From: Hericium rajendrae
Lineage: Eukaryota; Basidiomycota; Agaricomycetes; Russulales; Hericiaceae
DNA length: 64,000 nt
Direction: 5' to 3'
Assembly (NCBI GenBank): GCA_033439255.1
Contig: CM065878.1
Span: 4,216,001-4,280,000, forward strand
The first letter of the stretch is position 1. Each line of letters opens with the position of its first letter. Below the pieces are notes generated by a model. That model had not been told where the DNA came from. It did no database searches and worked only from the letters and a program-made list of their open reading frames with translations. Of this stretch, positions 12,148 through 24,332 are shown piece by piece. The translations under genes were made by a program, and so were the position numbers.

Positions 12148-12570
12148 TGTCACGGATCGCTCCATTTCTCTCCACCTTCTTCTCTGCCATCAAGGCATCG
12201 CGTCGGTCATGTGCTCCAGCAGCCCCATCACATGTTCACTTCCTCACATGACCTGGGGCTATCCTTCACCCATGCCCTTGTTCCCCTTTGGGACACCCTA
12301 TTGTTCTCCCTCCCATTGTTCTCCTTTTGGCCACCATTGTTCTCACTCTATTGTTCGACCCATTATGGTGTCCATTGTTCTTTTCCCATTGTCGTCCCAG
12401 TACTTATAGGCTCCCTGTCGCTCACCTATTTCCCTAGATTGTCCATTTCGTCTGTACCGTACTGTACCTCCAATACAGGTCACTGCGCTGCTAGTCGCTT
12501 TCTGCTCTCTCGCTCCCATCATCACTGGTGACTTGGGTGGTTCTCTGCTGTCTACGACCGAGTCTTGACA
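12148..12570 (+). repeat. Left LTR of the gypsy element
   Basis: 423 bp, starting TGTCACGG and ending TCTTGACA, almost identical to the right LTR. A TGG-containing stretch suitable as a tRNA primer site starts two bases after it. Confidence 0.93.
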
Positions 12571-15500
12571 CCTGGACAATCTCTCATACACCCGCCTCAC
12601 CTCCCTACTATCGCCCATCATACCTTTCTTCTTTGAACCCTTCACCGCCGACATCTTCACCAAATCTCGACATCCATTCCATCAACCCCATCTCCCCTTC
12701 CCCATCGCCAACACCATCGAGGGCAGCGCACTCATCCCCCTCCTCCGCTATTGTGCTGTGAAGCGTTGGGAAGCCGAAGGAGTTTGGTTTCGATTGAGGT
12801 CGTGGAAACCACGTGCAGGTGCTATCTCCATTGCCTTATACGTTCGAATTCGAGTTTCCTTTGACGTCGACTTGCAAGAATTCACGTTCGGTGCCTCGGA
12901 CATCGCTTACCACTGTCGCCAACCCAACCGAGGATCCCCTGCAAGTATCCTGCCATCGACCTCGTTCCCCTTTTGCACACTAGGTCTCTTCACCCCCGAA
13001 CCCTCGCCTGAGCCTGTGTGGGCCAGAGAACGCCTCGGCCACCGATTCCTCAGAACCCCGTACTCGGACCCCCTGTACCCTCGTGCTCTTGGTCGTCGCC
13101 CAGTTGCGGCTGACTTCCTCTAGACCTCACCATTGATCCCACCGACCCCCGTTTCCAGACCACAGAACCATACCCACTTGGCGTCTTTGCCTCACTCGAC
13201 GAATACTTCATCTACACCCTTTCTGGCATCGTTCGAATAGACTTCGTCTCGGAGGACGACGACGGTCCTGCACAGTGGTACTTCGCTGATCGTGACGATC
13301 AGGAGGACCTCGAGCTTAACGACTTCGACGTCGCAGCTACAGAACACCGCCGTCAACACCCCGCTACCCCACCGTTTCCCACCGTTGCCCTTTCGAGTGC
13401 AGATTCTCCCCCTGCTCGCACCACACCACTTGTTGTTCCCCCAGGTATTACCTTCAACCCGGTAACCAACAACTACTACGCATACCGCTCCGACACCAAT
13501 CGGCTTGTAGTCAGTTGGCGACCCAGCCTCGTAGCCGAAAGTGACCTGTGGTTTTGGCAGGCCAGTACCCTTTTCTTAACCGCTGCAGAACTTGCACTCT
13601 CTCAGGCAGTTATAGAGAATCTCGCTCAGCAACAAGCTACCCGCCTCGATACCCTTCGGGCCCCACTACCACCACCTGTTTCAACGCCTACCCCAGTACC
13701 AGTCCCCTCACCTGCTCCACCCGTTGCCGCTGTTGCATCGACATCCACCGTCAACGTCAAACCAATCATCGCCCCCGCCCCCCCTGTCCAACCGTCCATC
13801 GACATGTCCAACCCTGAGATTGGCGTCAAACCTGCTCCCTTTGAGGGAGATCGTTCCAAGTCCAAGGAATTCCAGCTGCGTATTCGCTTATACCTTCGTG
13901 CCAACTCTGTCAGGTATAAAGAGGATACCGCCCAGATCTCCCTCTTTCTTGACCTCTGCCAGGGCCCCATTGCCGGCCAGTGGGCCACCCAGCGTGTCGA
14001 GGAGATCCTTGAGGACGACGATCTCGTGGCTGCAAAAACATCTCCAGCTCACGTTCCCCGTTACGCCAACCTCACCGCCCTTCGAACTCGCTTCAACTTG
14101 GACTTCTCCCCCCTTGACGACTCCAAGGACGCCTCCCATGCCATCCAGACCCTCCAGATGGGTACGCGCCCGGTAGTCGACTACATCACCGAGTTCGAGT
14201 CCTTCGCCCCTCGCACCGGCTACAATGATGTGGCCCTGATCGACTGGTTCCTGCATGGCCTCAACAGCGCCCTACGGGATGATTGCCAGCGCAGCTACCC
14301 AACGCCCACCACCCTGGATGAGTGGAAGGCAAGGGCCCGTGACAGGAATGCGGCCTACCTCATGCGCACCCGGTTCCAGAGTCCCCGCCCTACAACTGGG
14401 CGCACCTCGGTGAGCACTCGCTCCCCTCAGTCTGCATCTACTGGCCGATCCCGCACAGTTGCTGCTACAGGTGCTCAACTGCCCAAACTCTCGGAGCCTG
14501 ACCGTGAGCGCCTCAGGCGTGAGGGCGGTTGCTTCCGCTGCCGCCAGAAGGGCCATGGCTTCCGCGACTGCCCCCTCAATGCCGACTCCAACCCCCGTGC
14601 CCCAATCCCTCGTGTCCGAGCGCTAGAAACCGGCTCTGCCCCGGGAGTAGCTCCAGAAGATGCAGCCGCCGCCCTCGCTGTCCCCGCCATCAACAGGTCC
14701 ATCGCCGATTTATCATCGCAGTTGAAGGACTTGAGCGAGGAGGAGAGGGAAGAGGCGAAGGCTGCATTGAAGGACATGGTTGAGGGTTTTTAAAGCGCCC
14801 CCCGGTCACGTCGTCCGTGGGTGGCAAGAAACATTTCTTTGATCCATCGAATCGCTTCTCTGTACTATCCGACCCCTGTGAGCAATCGTATCCATCGTCT
14901 TTGCGCATGTCCGCTATCACGCCCAACCGTCAGACACCGTCCATTACGCTCCAGGCCAAGATTATCACTGCCCCGATCAAGAAACAAATCGACGCTGAGG
15001 CACTTCTCGACAGTGGTGCAGAAGGCATCATTATGCACCCCGAGTTTGCCAAGAAACACCAGTTCCCCCTCAAGAAACTCCCTAAACCCTTTCCCGTCCG
15101 CAATGTGGACAACTCCGAAAACATCATGGGCTGGGTTCGCTATTCAGTCAACCAGAACATCCGCATTTACGCCAAGGACTCGACGTCCTTCCATGAGGAG
15201 ACAGCGGAGTTCTATCTCGTTGACATTGGCGACTACAACATTATCCTTGGGACCGATTGGTTACAGGAACACAACCCTGAAATTGATTGGGTCTCTCGTC
15301 GTGTCGACATGACTCGCTGCCCTCCCTCTTGCACTCTGAATAAACCCCCGGTCAAGAACCTGTCCACTCGCACTGAACGCCGCCACTCAGCCCCCGTCCA
15401 CCAGTCCTCAGCGCTGCTGCAGTACTGCTCCCCCCACCTTGCCCCCTCCATTGCTCCCACTGCCCCCACCATTTGTCGCTGCTCCACTTCCCAAATACGT

Positions 15501-18500
15501 GATCCCCGCTCGCCGAGTCCAAGGTGTCCGCCTTCGCCGCATCCACCTGTCCAAAGTCCCTGCACGTCTATTCACCGAGGATGATGACCCCCGACCTAAT
15601 GTCGATGACGACTGGGTTGAAGAGGGCCTTCGTCTAGCTGGTGTTCTCCCTGACTGGGACACACCACCCCCACCAGACGACGACCCCGACTATCAACACA
15701 CCATCCGTATCCGTCGCTCTTTCACCAATGCTCAGAAACTGGCGGAGCGCGTGGCCACTCGTGTTGCAGAGAAGTCCTTTGCTGAGATGGTTCCCCCTCA
15801 GTATCAGGATTTCCAACCTGTCTTCGACGAGGAATCCTCCCATCGCCTCCCTGAACGTCGCCCTTGGGATCACGCCATTGACCTGAAAGATGGTTTTGAA
15901 CCCCGTTCATGCAAGGTCTATCCCATGGCTCCTACTGAGCAGGAGGACCTCGATTCATTCCTTGATGACCACGTCAAGAAAGGCTATATCCGTCCTTCCA
16001 AATCCCCTATGGCGAGTCCCTTCTTCTTTATCAAGAAAAAGGATGGAAAACTACGCCCCGTCCAGGACTATCGCACCCTCAACAAAGGCACCATCAAGAA
16101 TGAATATCCCCTGCCCCTCATCTCTGAACTCGTTGACAAGCTCAAGGGTGCCAAAGTCTTCTCCAAGATGGACGTTCGTTGGGGTTACAACAACGTTCGC
16201 ATCAAGGAGGGCGACGAATGGAAAGCCGCCTTCAAAACCAACCGCGGTCTCTTTGAACCCCTGGTGATGTTTTTTGGTCTTACCAACTCCCCTGCCACGT
16301 TCCAAGGAATGATGAATGAGCTTTTCAAGGATCTCATCGATACGGGCAAAGTCGTCATCTACATGGACGACATCCTCATTTTCACCGAAACCCTCGAAGA
16401 ACATCGCGACCTTGTGCGCAAGGTCCTCCAACGCCTCCAGGACAATGACCTCTTCCTCAAACCAGAGAAGTGCTCGTTCGAGCAGCCCTCAGTTGAGTTC
16501 CTCGGTCTCATCGTCTCCCATAACACGCTCGCCATGGACCCCGTCAAGGTTGCAGGCATTGCTGAATGGCCTGCCCCTCGTAACGTCAAGGACGTCCAGT
16601 CCTTTGTTGGCTTTGGCAACTTCTATCGACGCTTTATCCAGGACTTCTCCAAAGTCGCTCGTCCCATGTTTGACCTTACCAAGAAAGACCATCCTTGGGC
16701 CTGGTCTGCTGAATGTCAACATGCCTTTGAGGCTCTTAAAGCTGCGTTCACCTCGTCCCCAGTCCTTATCATGCCTGACCCGTCCAAACCCTACCTGGTT
16801 GAGGTCGATGCCTCAGACTATGCCACAGGAGGTATCCTATCTCAGCGCGGGGAGGACGAGCAATGGCACCCTGTTGCTTACATCTCCAAGGCCTTCACCG
16901 CCCCCGAACGCAACTACGACATCTATGACAAGGAACTCCTGGCCATCATCCGTGCCCTCGAAGCCTGGCGCCACTACCTGGAAGGTTCTCCCCATACTGT
17001 GGAGATCTGGACCGACCATAAAAACCTGGAATACTTCAAGTCTGCCCAAAAGCTGAGTCGTCGTCAAGCTCGCTGGGCTCTCTTCCTCACTCGTTTCGAC
17101 TTCACCCTGATCCACAAACCCGGTATTCATCACCGGCCAGATGCCATGTCGAGACGACCTGACCATAGAGAGGGGGTGGACGACGACAACTCCGATCGTG
17201 TCCTTCTCGACCCCAAGTACTTCCAGATCCGTGCTACACGTCCAGCTGCTGTCAAGTCCATTGGCAATGCTGATCTTCGCCAACGCATTCGCAATGCCAA
17301 GACCAAGGACATTGAGGTTGTTCAAGCCCTGGATGTGATCCTGAACAATGGTCCTCGCTCCCTTGTCAAGAACCTCCAAGAATGGAACTACGAGGATGGC
17401 CTCATCCTCTTTCGTGGCAAAGTCTACATCCCTGCTGACAAGGACCTTCGTCGGGACATCGTCAAGCTGCATCATGACACCCCCATGGCTGGTCACCCAG
17501 GACGCTACAAGACCTATGAGCTCCTCAGTCGCAACTACTGGTGGCCCGGTATGTCTGTCTTCGTTCGTGATTATGTTGACGGCTGTGCTACCTGCCAGGC
17601 CACCAAGGTTCAAAATCACCGCCCTCATGTTGAAACAATTCCCAATGCCATCCCTACCCGTCCCTTCCAAGACATTACCTCGGACTTCATCGTCAAACTC
17701 CCAGAATGCCAAGGCTATGACTCCATCAATGTGGTCGTCGACCGTTTTACAAAGCACGTCTCCTTCACTCCTTGTAAAGAGACCATTACCAGTGATGGCA
17801 CAGTCGACATCCTTTTTGACAGGATTTATCGGAACTACGGCCTCTGGGAACGCCTCATCTCTGATCGTGGCCCACAGTATGCAGGCAAAGTCATGCGTGG
17901 CATCTTTGACAAACTTGGTATCAAGTCCTCCCTCAGCACCGCCTATCATCCACAGACCGACGGCGAGTCAGAACGTGTCAATCAAGAACTCGAGCAGTTC
18001 CTTCGTACCTTCTGCAACTACCGCCAGGATGATTGGGTCCAATGGCTCCCTTATGCTGAGTTCTCGCACAACCACCGTATCCACAGCGCCACTAACCGAG
18101 CTCCATTTGAAATGCTCCTCGGCTATATTCCCACTGCCATCCCCACTGTCAACCCCACATCGTCTACACCCGCCGTCGAGGATCGTTTCCGTCACCTCGA
18201 ACAACTTCGCACTGAGGTCCAGGCCAGCCTTCAAACAGCTGCTGATCTCATGAAGCGCAACAACCAGGACCATATGCACGACACCATCCACTTCCACGTT
18301 GGTGACAAGGTCTGGCTCGATGGCAAGAACATCAAAACCACGCGACCCAAAGCTAAGCTTGCTGATCGACGCCTGGGACCTTTCGAAATCACTGACGTCC
18401 TGGGCCCAGTCTCTTATCGACTGAAGCTACCGCCCACCTGGCGTATCCACCCGGTGTTCCACACGTCCCTGTTGTCCCCTTACAAGGAAACCGATGCTCA

Positions 18501-18817
18501 TGGTCCCAACTTCCCTGCACCACCACCTGACCTTGTGGAGGGCGAGGAAGAGTACGAAGTTGAGTCTGTCCTCGATGCTCGTCTCACCCGGAACAAACGT
18601 GGCATTGAATATCTCGTCAAATGGGCAGGCTACCCTGATTCGGAAAATCAGTGGCTTTCACGTACCTCCCTTTCCAATGCCCATGGTGCAATCACCGACT
18701 TCTACACCCGCCATCCACATGCACTCAAGGCTCCCAATCTTCGTGGACTCATCTACCTCGACCCTGTCCATGCTCATCACGCACTCCAGGCGAAAGTGCG
18801 TCTTAGAGAGGGGGTGA

Positions 18818-19240
18818 TGTCACGGATCGCTCCATTTCTCTCCGCCTTCTTCTCTGCCATCAAGGCATCGCGTCGGTCATGTGCTCCAGCAGCCCCATCA
18901 CATGTTCACTTCCTCACATGACCTGGGGCTATCCTTCACCCATGCCCTTGTTCCCCTTTGGGACACCCTATTGTTCTCCCTCCCATTGTTCTCCTTTTGG
19001 CCACCATTGTTCTCACTCTATTGTTCGACCCATTATGGTGTCCATTGTTCTTTTCCCATTGTCGTCCCAGTACTTATAGGCTCCCTGTCGCTCACCTATT
19101 TCCCTAGATTGTCCATTTCGTCTGTACCGTACTGTACCTCCAATACAGGTCACTGCGCTGCTAGTCGCTTTCTGCTCTCTCGCTCCCATCATCACTGGTG
19201 ACTTGGGTGGTTCTCTGCTGTCTACGACCGAGTCTTGACA
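18818..19240 (+). repeat. Right LTR of the gypsy element
   Basis: 423 bp, preceded by a purine tract (AGAGAGGGGGTGA) and followed by the CAGTT target duplication. Confidence 0.93.
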
Positions 19241-19245
19241 CAGTT

Positions 19246-20179
19246 GGCAGTTGCTTCATCTTTATCATGTTGACCATCAAGCTCATGCTGAAATGTGCCC
19301 AGAATCTTATCACCAAAACTATTTATCATATCATGTTGTTTTCTTTGTGCAGAAAAGTCATCTCTAGCATCATTGCATTCATATTTGATTTGAAAAAAGT
19401 TCATAACTTGCTTTTGCCTAAAAGTAAATTTATTTTTCTCAAATGCATCATCCCATGATTGTTCTTTGTTCTTAAGGTCAAGACCAGATCTCCATGGTTT
19501 AAATAATGTGAGCATAGTTTGGCAATATTCTTCTCTATTTCCTTTGTCTCTTCTAGGCAATGCACCTTCAGTAAAGTTTGGAACTTTGCTTTTGCTCTCA
19601 TCAAATTTATAAATATAATGACTGTGTGATTGAGGATGTGGCTCAATAAACAACATTTTAGAAAGAATTCTTTTTTTGTACTATGTTTACTATTTTTATA
19701 ATTATGATCTTCATCATCTGGATCCTCCTCCTCCTCTGTCTCCTCCTCTGCATTATCTGGATATATATATTCATCATCATCATTATCATTGTATTTCATA
19801 TCTTCTTCTACTTCTTCCTCCTCTTGCATTTGAAGTGTAACATCTTCATCAATATCCATTTTATCTTCTTTCAAATCACTTTTTTTACTATTATCCATAT
19901 TTATATCCTTGCTATCTTTTGACATATTTGATGTTTGATTTGACTCTAATTTGTCATTTGAAGACTGTGACTTAGATTTTTTTAATCCACTCAAAGGTCT
20001 TTTTTCATACAAACATACCCAATCATACAAAGTCACATCACTGAGTTCTTTTGGTCTATACATGTAATCAAGAATTGGAGACAAAGCTACTAACTTTCCT
20101 TGAATTTGATTTACTATCACTTTATCAGGAACATCCTCATGAAACTCATCAATTTGATTCCAGTCTTGGCTAACTTGTT
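19246..20179 (-). pseudogene. Helitron protein, middle part between Rep and helicase
   Basis: Minus-strand coding sequence lies between the Tc1/mariner and gypsy insertions. Upstream it reads KVIVNQIQGKLVALSP and YDWVCLYEK, then a long acidic run (19730-19880). Downstream it reads VPNFTEGALPRRD and MLTLFKPWRSG, the conserved segment seen in fungal Helitron proteins before the helicase domain. The two halves lie in different frames around a poly-A run near 19670, an apparent one-base shift. The acidic run resembles those between Rep and Hel in large RepHel proteins. Confidence 0.65.
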
Positions 20180-20181
20180 TA

Positions 20182-20483
20182 TTGCTGTTTGCAAAAGAGT
20201 TGGCGCGGCGCGGAATTCACACGAAAGTGTCCACGGCGGCCCCGGCGAAAGAAATTACGATTCTGCTTGAACTACTGTAGCTACACTAAAATGGACTTCA
20301 TATTCTGAACCAGCGATTTTTTCTCATCACGTAAGTGCCCTCGTTTGCATGTTTTGACCGTTTTCTGAAATTCGAGTTCAAAACACGAAGAATGCAAATA
20401 TCTCTGGAAATAAAATACTTAGAGCCTTACTGAGACCATAGAATGTTGACGTACAGTAGTAAGTATATGCACAAAAAGTTTGA
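20182..20483 (+). repeat. Left TIR of the Tc1/mariner element
   Basis: Begins TTGCTGTTTGCAAAAGAG and matches the complement of 24030-24330 for about 300 bp. The outermost bases differ slightly (TTGCTG against TAGCTG). Confidence 0.88.
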
Positions 20484-20641
20484 GAGCAAGCCGTTGTGTC
20501 TGGAATATACTGCGAGCTCTGCATTGCTGAAGGGGGGGAGGAGAGACCGGCCCAAGCCGAATTTGGAATTGTGCGACGCTGCAATAGATACCAGGGCTTG
20601 CTGCAACTCGGATACGACTCGCATTCACTATACCCTCCTTC

Positions 20642-22621
20642 ATGCCACCTTCAACGCGCTCCGGTGACTCGGGGAGTCCTGCGGTAGATCTGCCGGTGCC
20701 CGCAGTCAAGAAGGGGCGTGGTCGTCCTCGGAAGACTCCAACGGGCAACAATACACCTGAACTGGTAATGAAGTCTAAATCGGCAGTTCCTCCCCGAAAG
20801 GTTCCACCTCGACCAACTCACCGTGGGGTTCAGAAGTCCACTCCTAGCACCGAGGCACTGCTCGCTGCCTCAGGCATCGGAGCGCCAGATTCTCGCACCT
20901 GCAGCTCAAAGGCGACAACGCCATCTCATACCGCTGAAGACTCGCTTGCTGCAGAAGCCCTTCTCCAGATCAAGACTGGAGCCCGCGGCGAGGATGATGC
21001 GGTAGTGGATGACAATCGGAGGGAGGCAGAGGGTGATGAGGACCAACAAGATGATCTTGATGGGTCACTGACACCAGTGTCAAGGTCGGACAACGGAGAT
21101 ATGTATGACTGTAAGCATCATTTTGTCCGCTCGTCAATGGATTTGTAACGTACCTTTTTTACAGCTGACCATATGCCCATTGCAAGCAACAGAGCTCCCG
21201 CGCGCACTACCTCGATAGTCAATATCGATGCGGCCTCAGCAGCTACGCTTTCAGAACGCAGCGAATCCATCGAGCCTGCCTTTACCGTCACCCTGCAAGT
21301 TCCGGTTGATGGAGCTCTTGATACACTCACGGTCTTGTCCAATATCGGCTGGGAAAACTTTCAAGATGCAGTCGCTGAGCAGATGGACATCCGTACCAGC
21401 AAGCTGAAGCTGTCGTACAAGTTCTCGAACGATGCCAAATCGGATATGGCTCGACGGCTTGCAAGTGCCGCCAATCTCCTTAGCTTGATGACGGCAATAG
21501 AGGAGAATCAGTTGCAAATGAAGAAGAGCCGGGCCAAGAAACCCTTCACTGTAACGCTCTTCCAAAAAGACATCGAGACGATGGCCACCTCTGAAAACAA
21601 AGGGAAGCATCAGGTATGTACCAAAGTTCCTATGCGAGCGATCGAACAAAATTCACTCGTGAGAACAGGCTTCTGGGTCACGGTCAAAGGCGTCTGGAAA
21701 GAAGACGGAGCACGACGAGAACATGATGGATGCTCAATCTGAATTCCGGAGTTCCAGTTCGAAGTTTGTGATGGCCCTGCAACTGCGGTACAAGTGTGAG
21801 AAAGAGAACTGTCATAGCTACTGCTGGGTTCGAGCAGATGGCATGCATGTCAAGTTGGACACGTCGCACCTTAGTCTGTGGGGACTGCTTCTGGTAAGCA
21901 AGATCACCGTGTACTCTCGGTCAAGATCCATTCTCATCCTCATGCTTCTTAGAGCTTTGAATCTGCAAAGTTGGATGAGTTGCCAGAACAGCTTCTCCGT
22001 GGTGACTTCATTCTGCCGTCCAGTAACTCTATGGATCATGTTCCACGACGTCGTGGAACAAATGGTTCTGCTCAGAAGCCCGCTGAATTGCCACAGCCTC
22101 AATCTTTATCTCCGAGTAACAACCTGTTGATGGCCGGTGCATTCCATCCTCACACTTCACCGTATGGATACTACCAACCCATTCCAGCACCATATCCTCC
22201 CTATCATCACCATCCCCATTCGGGTTCACACCATGCACGTTCCTCTTCGCCAGTCCACGGTGATGCTCCGAGTTCTGACGGGCCGATCTCAATGTCAGCG
22301 GAGGAAGATCCAACAATTTTCCCTTTGGTTACGGAATGGTTGCACGAGCTTGACATGTCTGCTCGTGGGAAGGACGGTACCAAGTATAGCCAATACATCT
22401 ATCTTTTCGAAGAGAGATGTATTGACCGCATTGTTGAAATCGATGACCCTCACTCTTTCAGTGCTCAAGAGCTGGAAGGACTGTTTGGAGGCAATATGCC
22501 AATCGGGCATGCAAATCGCATTATAACATATGCTCGAAAGGATGTCCGCTCGATCCGAGAGCGTTTGCGGCAGGATGTGGCTCACGAGCGCAAGGCAAAG
22601 CGGCCTCGTCATCGTTACTAG
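20642..22621 (+). CDS. Accessory protein of the Tc1/mariner element (AT-hook, Cys-rich and SAM-like regions)
   Basis: Four exons can be drawn: about 20642-21110, 21166-21613, 21687-21892 and 21953-22621. The three introns of about 55-75 bp start GTAAGC or GTATGT and end in CAG, AAG or TAG. The protein is about 580 residues. Near the N-terminus KKGRGRPRKT is an AT-hook. A middle segment (PAFTVTLQVPVDG to ANLLSLM) looks like a small folded domain. Next comes a Cys-rich stretch, CEKENCHSYCWV, then a Pro/His-rich linker. The C-terminal segment (TEWLHELD to GHANRIITYARKD) has the helix pattern of a SAM domain. It begins just inside the left TIR and ends close to the transposase stop, so it belongs to the element. 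A role in DNA binding or transposase assembly is inference. Relatives as multicopy basidiomycete proteins are likely from memory only. Confidence 0.7.
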
Positions 22622-22718
22622 TAACCTTTTTTTGATCATTTCGCACTCTCCACTCCTTCAGTCACTCTCTTTCTTATCTTACTTTGAGATATAATCACTC
22701 TAATGCACATTTCGCACT

Positions 22719-24032
22719 TCACATGTAATTACATTTACGAAAATAACCCTGTGCATGTTCTGCCGTGACTGAGAAAACTGCCTCATGCAGTGCTACATAG
22801 ACATCTTGATCATTGTCAGGGACGGACATGGAAGCCAATATCTCATTCGAATTGCGTCGCAAGCTGCTTTTGATTGCGGAGAAAGCCAGCTCAATCGGGT
22901 TGAAATCGGGTGAATACGGAGGAAGAAATTCAAGTCGCATGCCTCTAGACCTCAATGAGATTACAGATTGTATGCATAGTGAAGTCACTCACCGCTCCTG
23001 AATCATCTCTAATATAATTGGATGTTTATGAATGCGACAATTGTCCATGACAAGAACTGAATTGGGGCCAGGATATGGATTCATCTGATCGAGGAGGCCA
23101 TCGACGAAGCAAGCAAATGTCAGTGATGTAAATGAGCCTTCGATGATATCAAGGGCCAGAATGCCATCAAGAGAGATAGCTGGAAGTAATGAGTATCTGT
23201 ATTGCATATCAAGATCAGAGCCCATATATAAATCACTACAAGCTCACCGCTTCCCGCGAACAAAGAAACAGCGCTTCCGCGATCGGGTACCCATCATACT
23301 CCATCCATTGATGCGTGTTGGTGTCCGCTTGTCACATGCAGCTTCATCTCCGAAGACAAGCTGCTCTGGTGTATAGATGAGGCCCATTCGGAACACAAAG
23401 TCTGCGCATTTCTCGAGACTCCTTTTGATAGCGTCGCATGTAACCTATTTTCGGAGTTAGGTTGATCTAGTACTGAGCATGACATTCAGAGACGCACCCG
23501 TTTCATTGAGAATCCAGATTGCCTTAGAGCCCTCCATACGGATGCCATAGACACCTCAATGTGACAGGTCTTGTCCAAGCTTGCCCGCATCTCATCAAGA
23601 TAGACGTCACAGCTGCGAGCAATGAGCGAATGCAAAAACTAGTGCAAATGATCACGGAACCAAGGTGAGCATATCAAAATATGCACGAAGCAAAGCACAT
23701 ACATGTACGTTCTGAGCTTTCAGCGCTCGGGGCCGGCCCATATTCTGTGTCGGCCGTTGATACCATGGTGCTCCAGTACGTCTCCAGAGTGACTGGATCC
23801 GCTGGATTTGACGCTTGCTCAGACCTGTATAAGCAGAGATATCATCCATATCACGAAGAGGAAGCATGCGAATGATGCACCAGGCCAGATCTTCCGAGGC
23901 CTTGTGGCCACGCATGATGGAAGAATGACAAGTGCGCGACGCCTGCATAAGCGCCGAGTGACATCGGTGATGTACCCGCGGCCACCGGTCAAAACACTCT
24001 ACAATGGTATAGGCTCGACGAACTCCCTCCAA
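22719..24032 (-). CDS. Tc1/mariner (IS630-type) transposase, split by introns
   Basis: Minus-strand gene of about five exons. Helix-turn-helix region: DISAYTGLSKRQIQRIQSLW, followed by GRPRAL, which resembles a GRPR minor-groove hook. Catalytic triad, read in separate exons: FGDEAACDKR (first Asp, about 23350), VMDNCRIH (second Asp, about 23035) and LPPYSPDFNPIELAF (third acidic, Glu, about 22910). Introns of roughly 50-100 bp include one beginning GTGCGTCTC near 23500 and one beginning GTGAGCTTG near 23250. No lesion is evident, so it may be functional. Initiation could be at 24032 or at a Met a little downstream. It would cut at TA and join the 300-bp TIRs. Confidence 0.82.
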
Positions 24033-24330
24033 ACTTTTTGTGCATATACTTACTACTGTATGTCAACGTTCTATGGTCTCCGTAAGGCTCTAAGTATTTT
24101 ATTTCCAGAGATATTCGTGTTCTTCGTGTTTTGAACTCGAATTTCAGAAAACGGTCAAAACACGCAAACGAGGGCACTTATGTGATGCGAAAAAATCGCT
24201 GGTTCAGAATATGAAGTCCATTTTAGTGTAGCTACAGTAGTTCAAGCAGAATCGTAATTTCTTTCGCCGGGGCCGCCGTGGACACTTTCGTGTGAATTCC
24301 GCACCGCACCAACTCTTTTGCAAACAGCTA
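24030..24330 (-). repeat. Right TIR of the Tc1/mariner element
   Basis: Inverted copy of 20182-20483, ending GCAAACAGCTA next to the TA duplication. The transposase start lies at its inner edge. Confidence 0.88.
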
Positions 24331-24332
24331 TA

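Larger units (their letters stand above)
12148..19240 (+). mobile_element. Ty3/gypsy LTR retrotransposon with chromodomain (chromovirus-like)
   Basis: A 7093-bp element lies inside the Helitron helicase gene and is flanked by a 5-bp duplication, CAGTT (12143-12147 and 19241-19245). Two 423-bp LTRs (TGTCACGG...CTTGACA) bound it. Parts in order: gag with a CCHC knuckle (about 13804-14793); aspartic protease (about 14990-15260, DSGAEG); reverse transcriptase (about 15890-16560, YMDD); RNase H (about 16790-17150); integrase with HHCC finger and DDE core (about 17460-18200); chromodomain (about 18550-18720); polypurine tract just before the right LTR. Gag and pol occupy separate frames, as is common in this family. 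The element looks whole or nearly so, with at most a break or two. The LTRs differ at about one site by eye, so it is very young. Confidence 0.95.
20182..24330. mobile_element. Two-gene Tc1/mariner-type element with 300-bp TIRs
   Basis: A 4149-bp element inserted in the Helitron at a TA dinucleotide, duplicated at 20180-20181 and 24331-24332. Removing the element and one TA restores the Helitron reading WSTYIKQVSQDW. The long terminal inverted repeats match at about 95% by eye. Inside are two convergent genes: an accessory gene on the plus strand (20642-22621) and the transposase on the minus strand (about 24032-22719), with about 97 bp between their stops. Both have short introns and look intact, so the element is recent. 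The TA duplication, the transposase DDE motifs and the TIRs support the Tc1/mariner (IS630) assignment. Confidence 0.88.
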
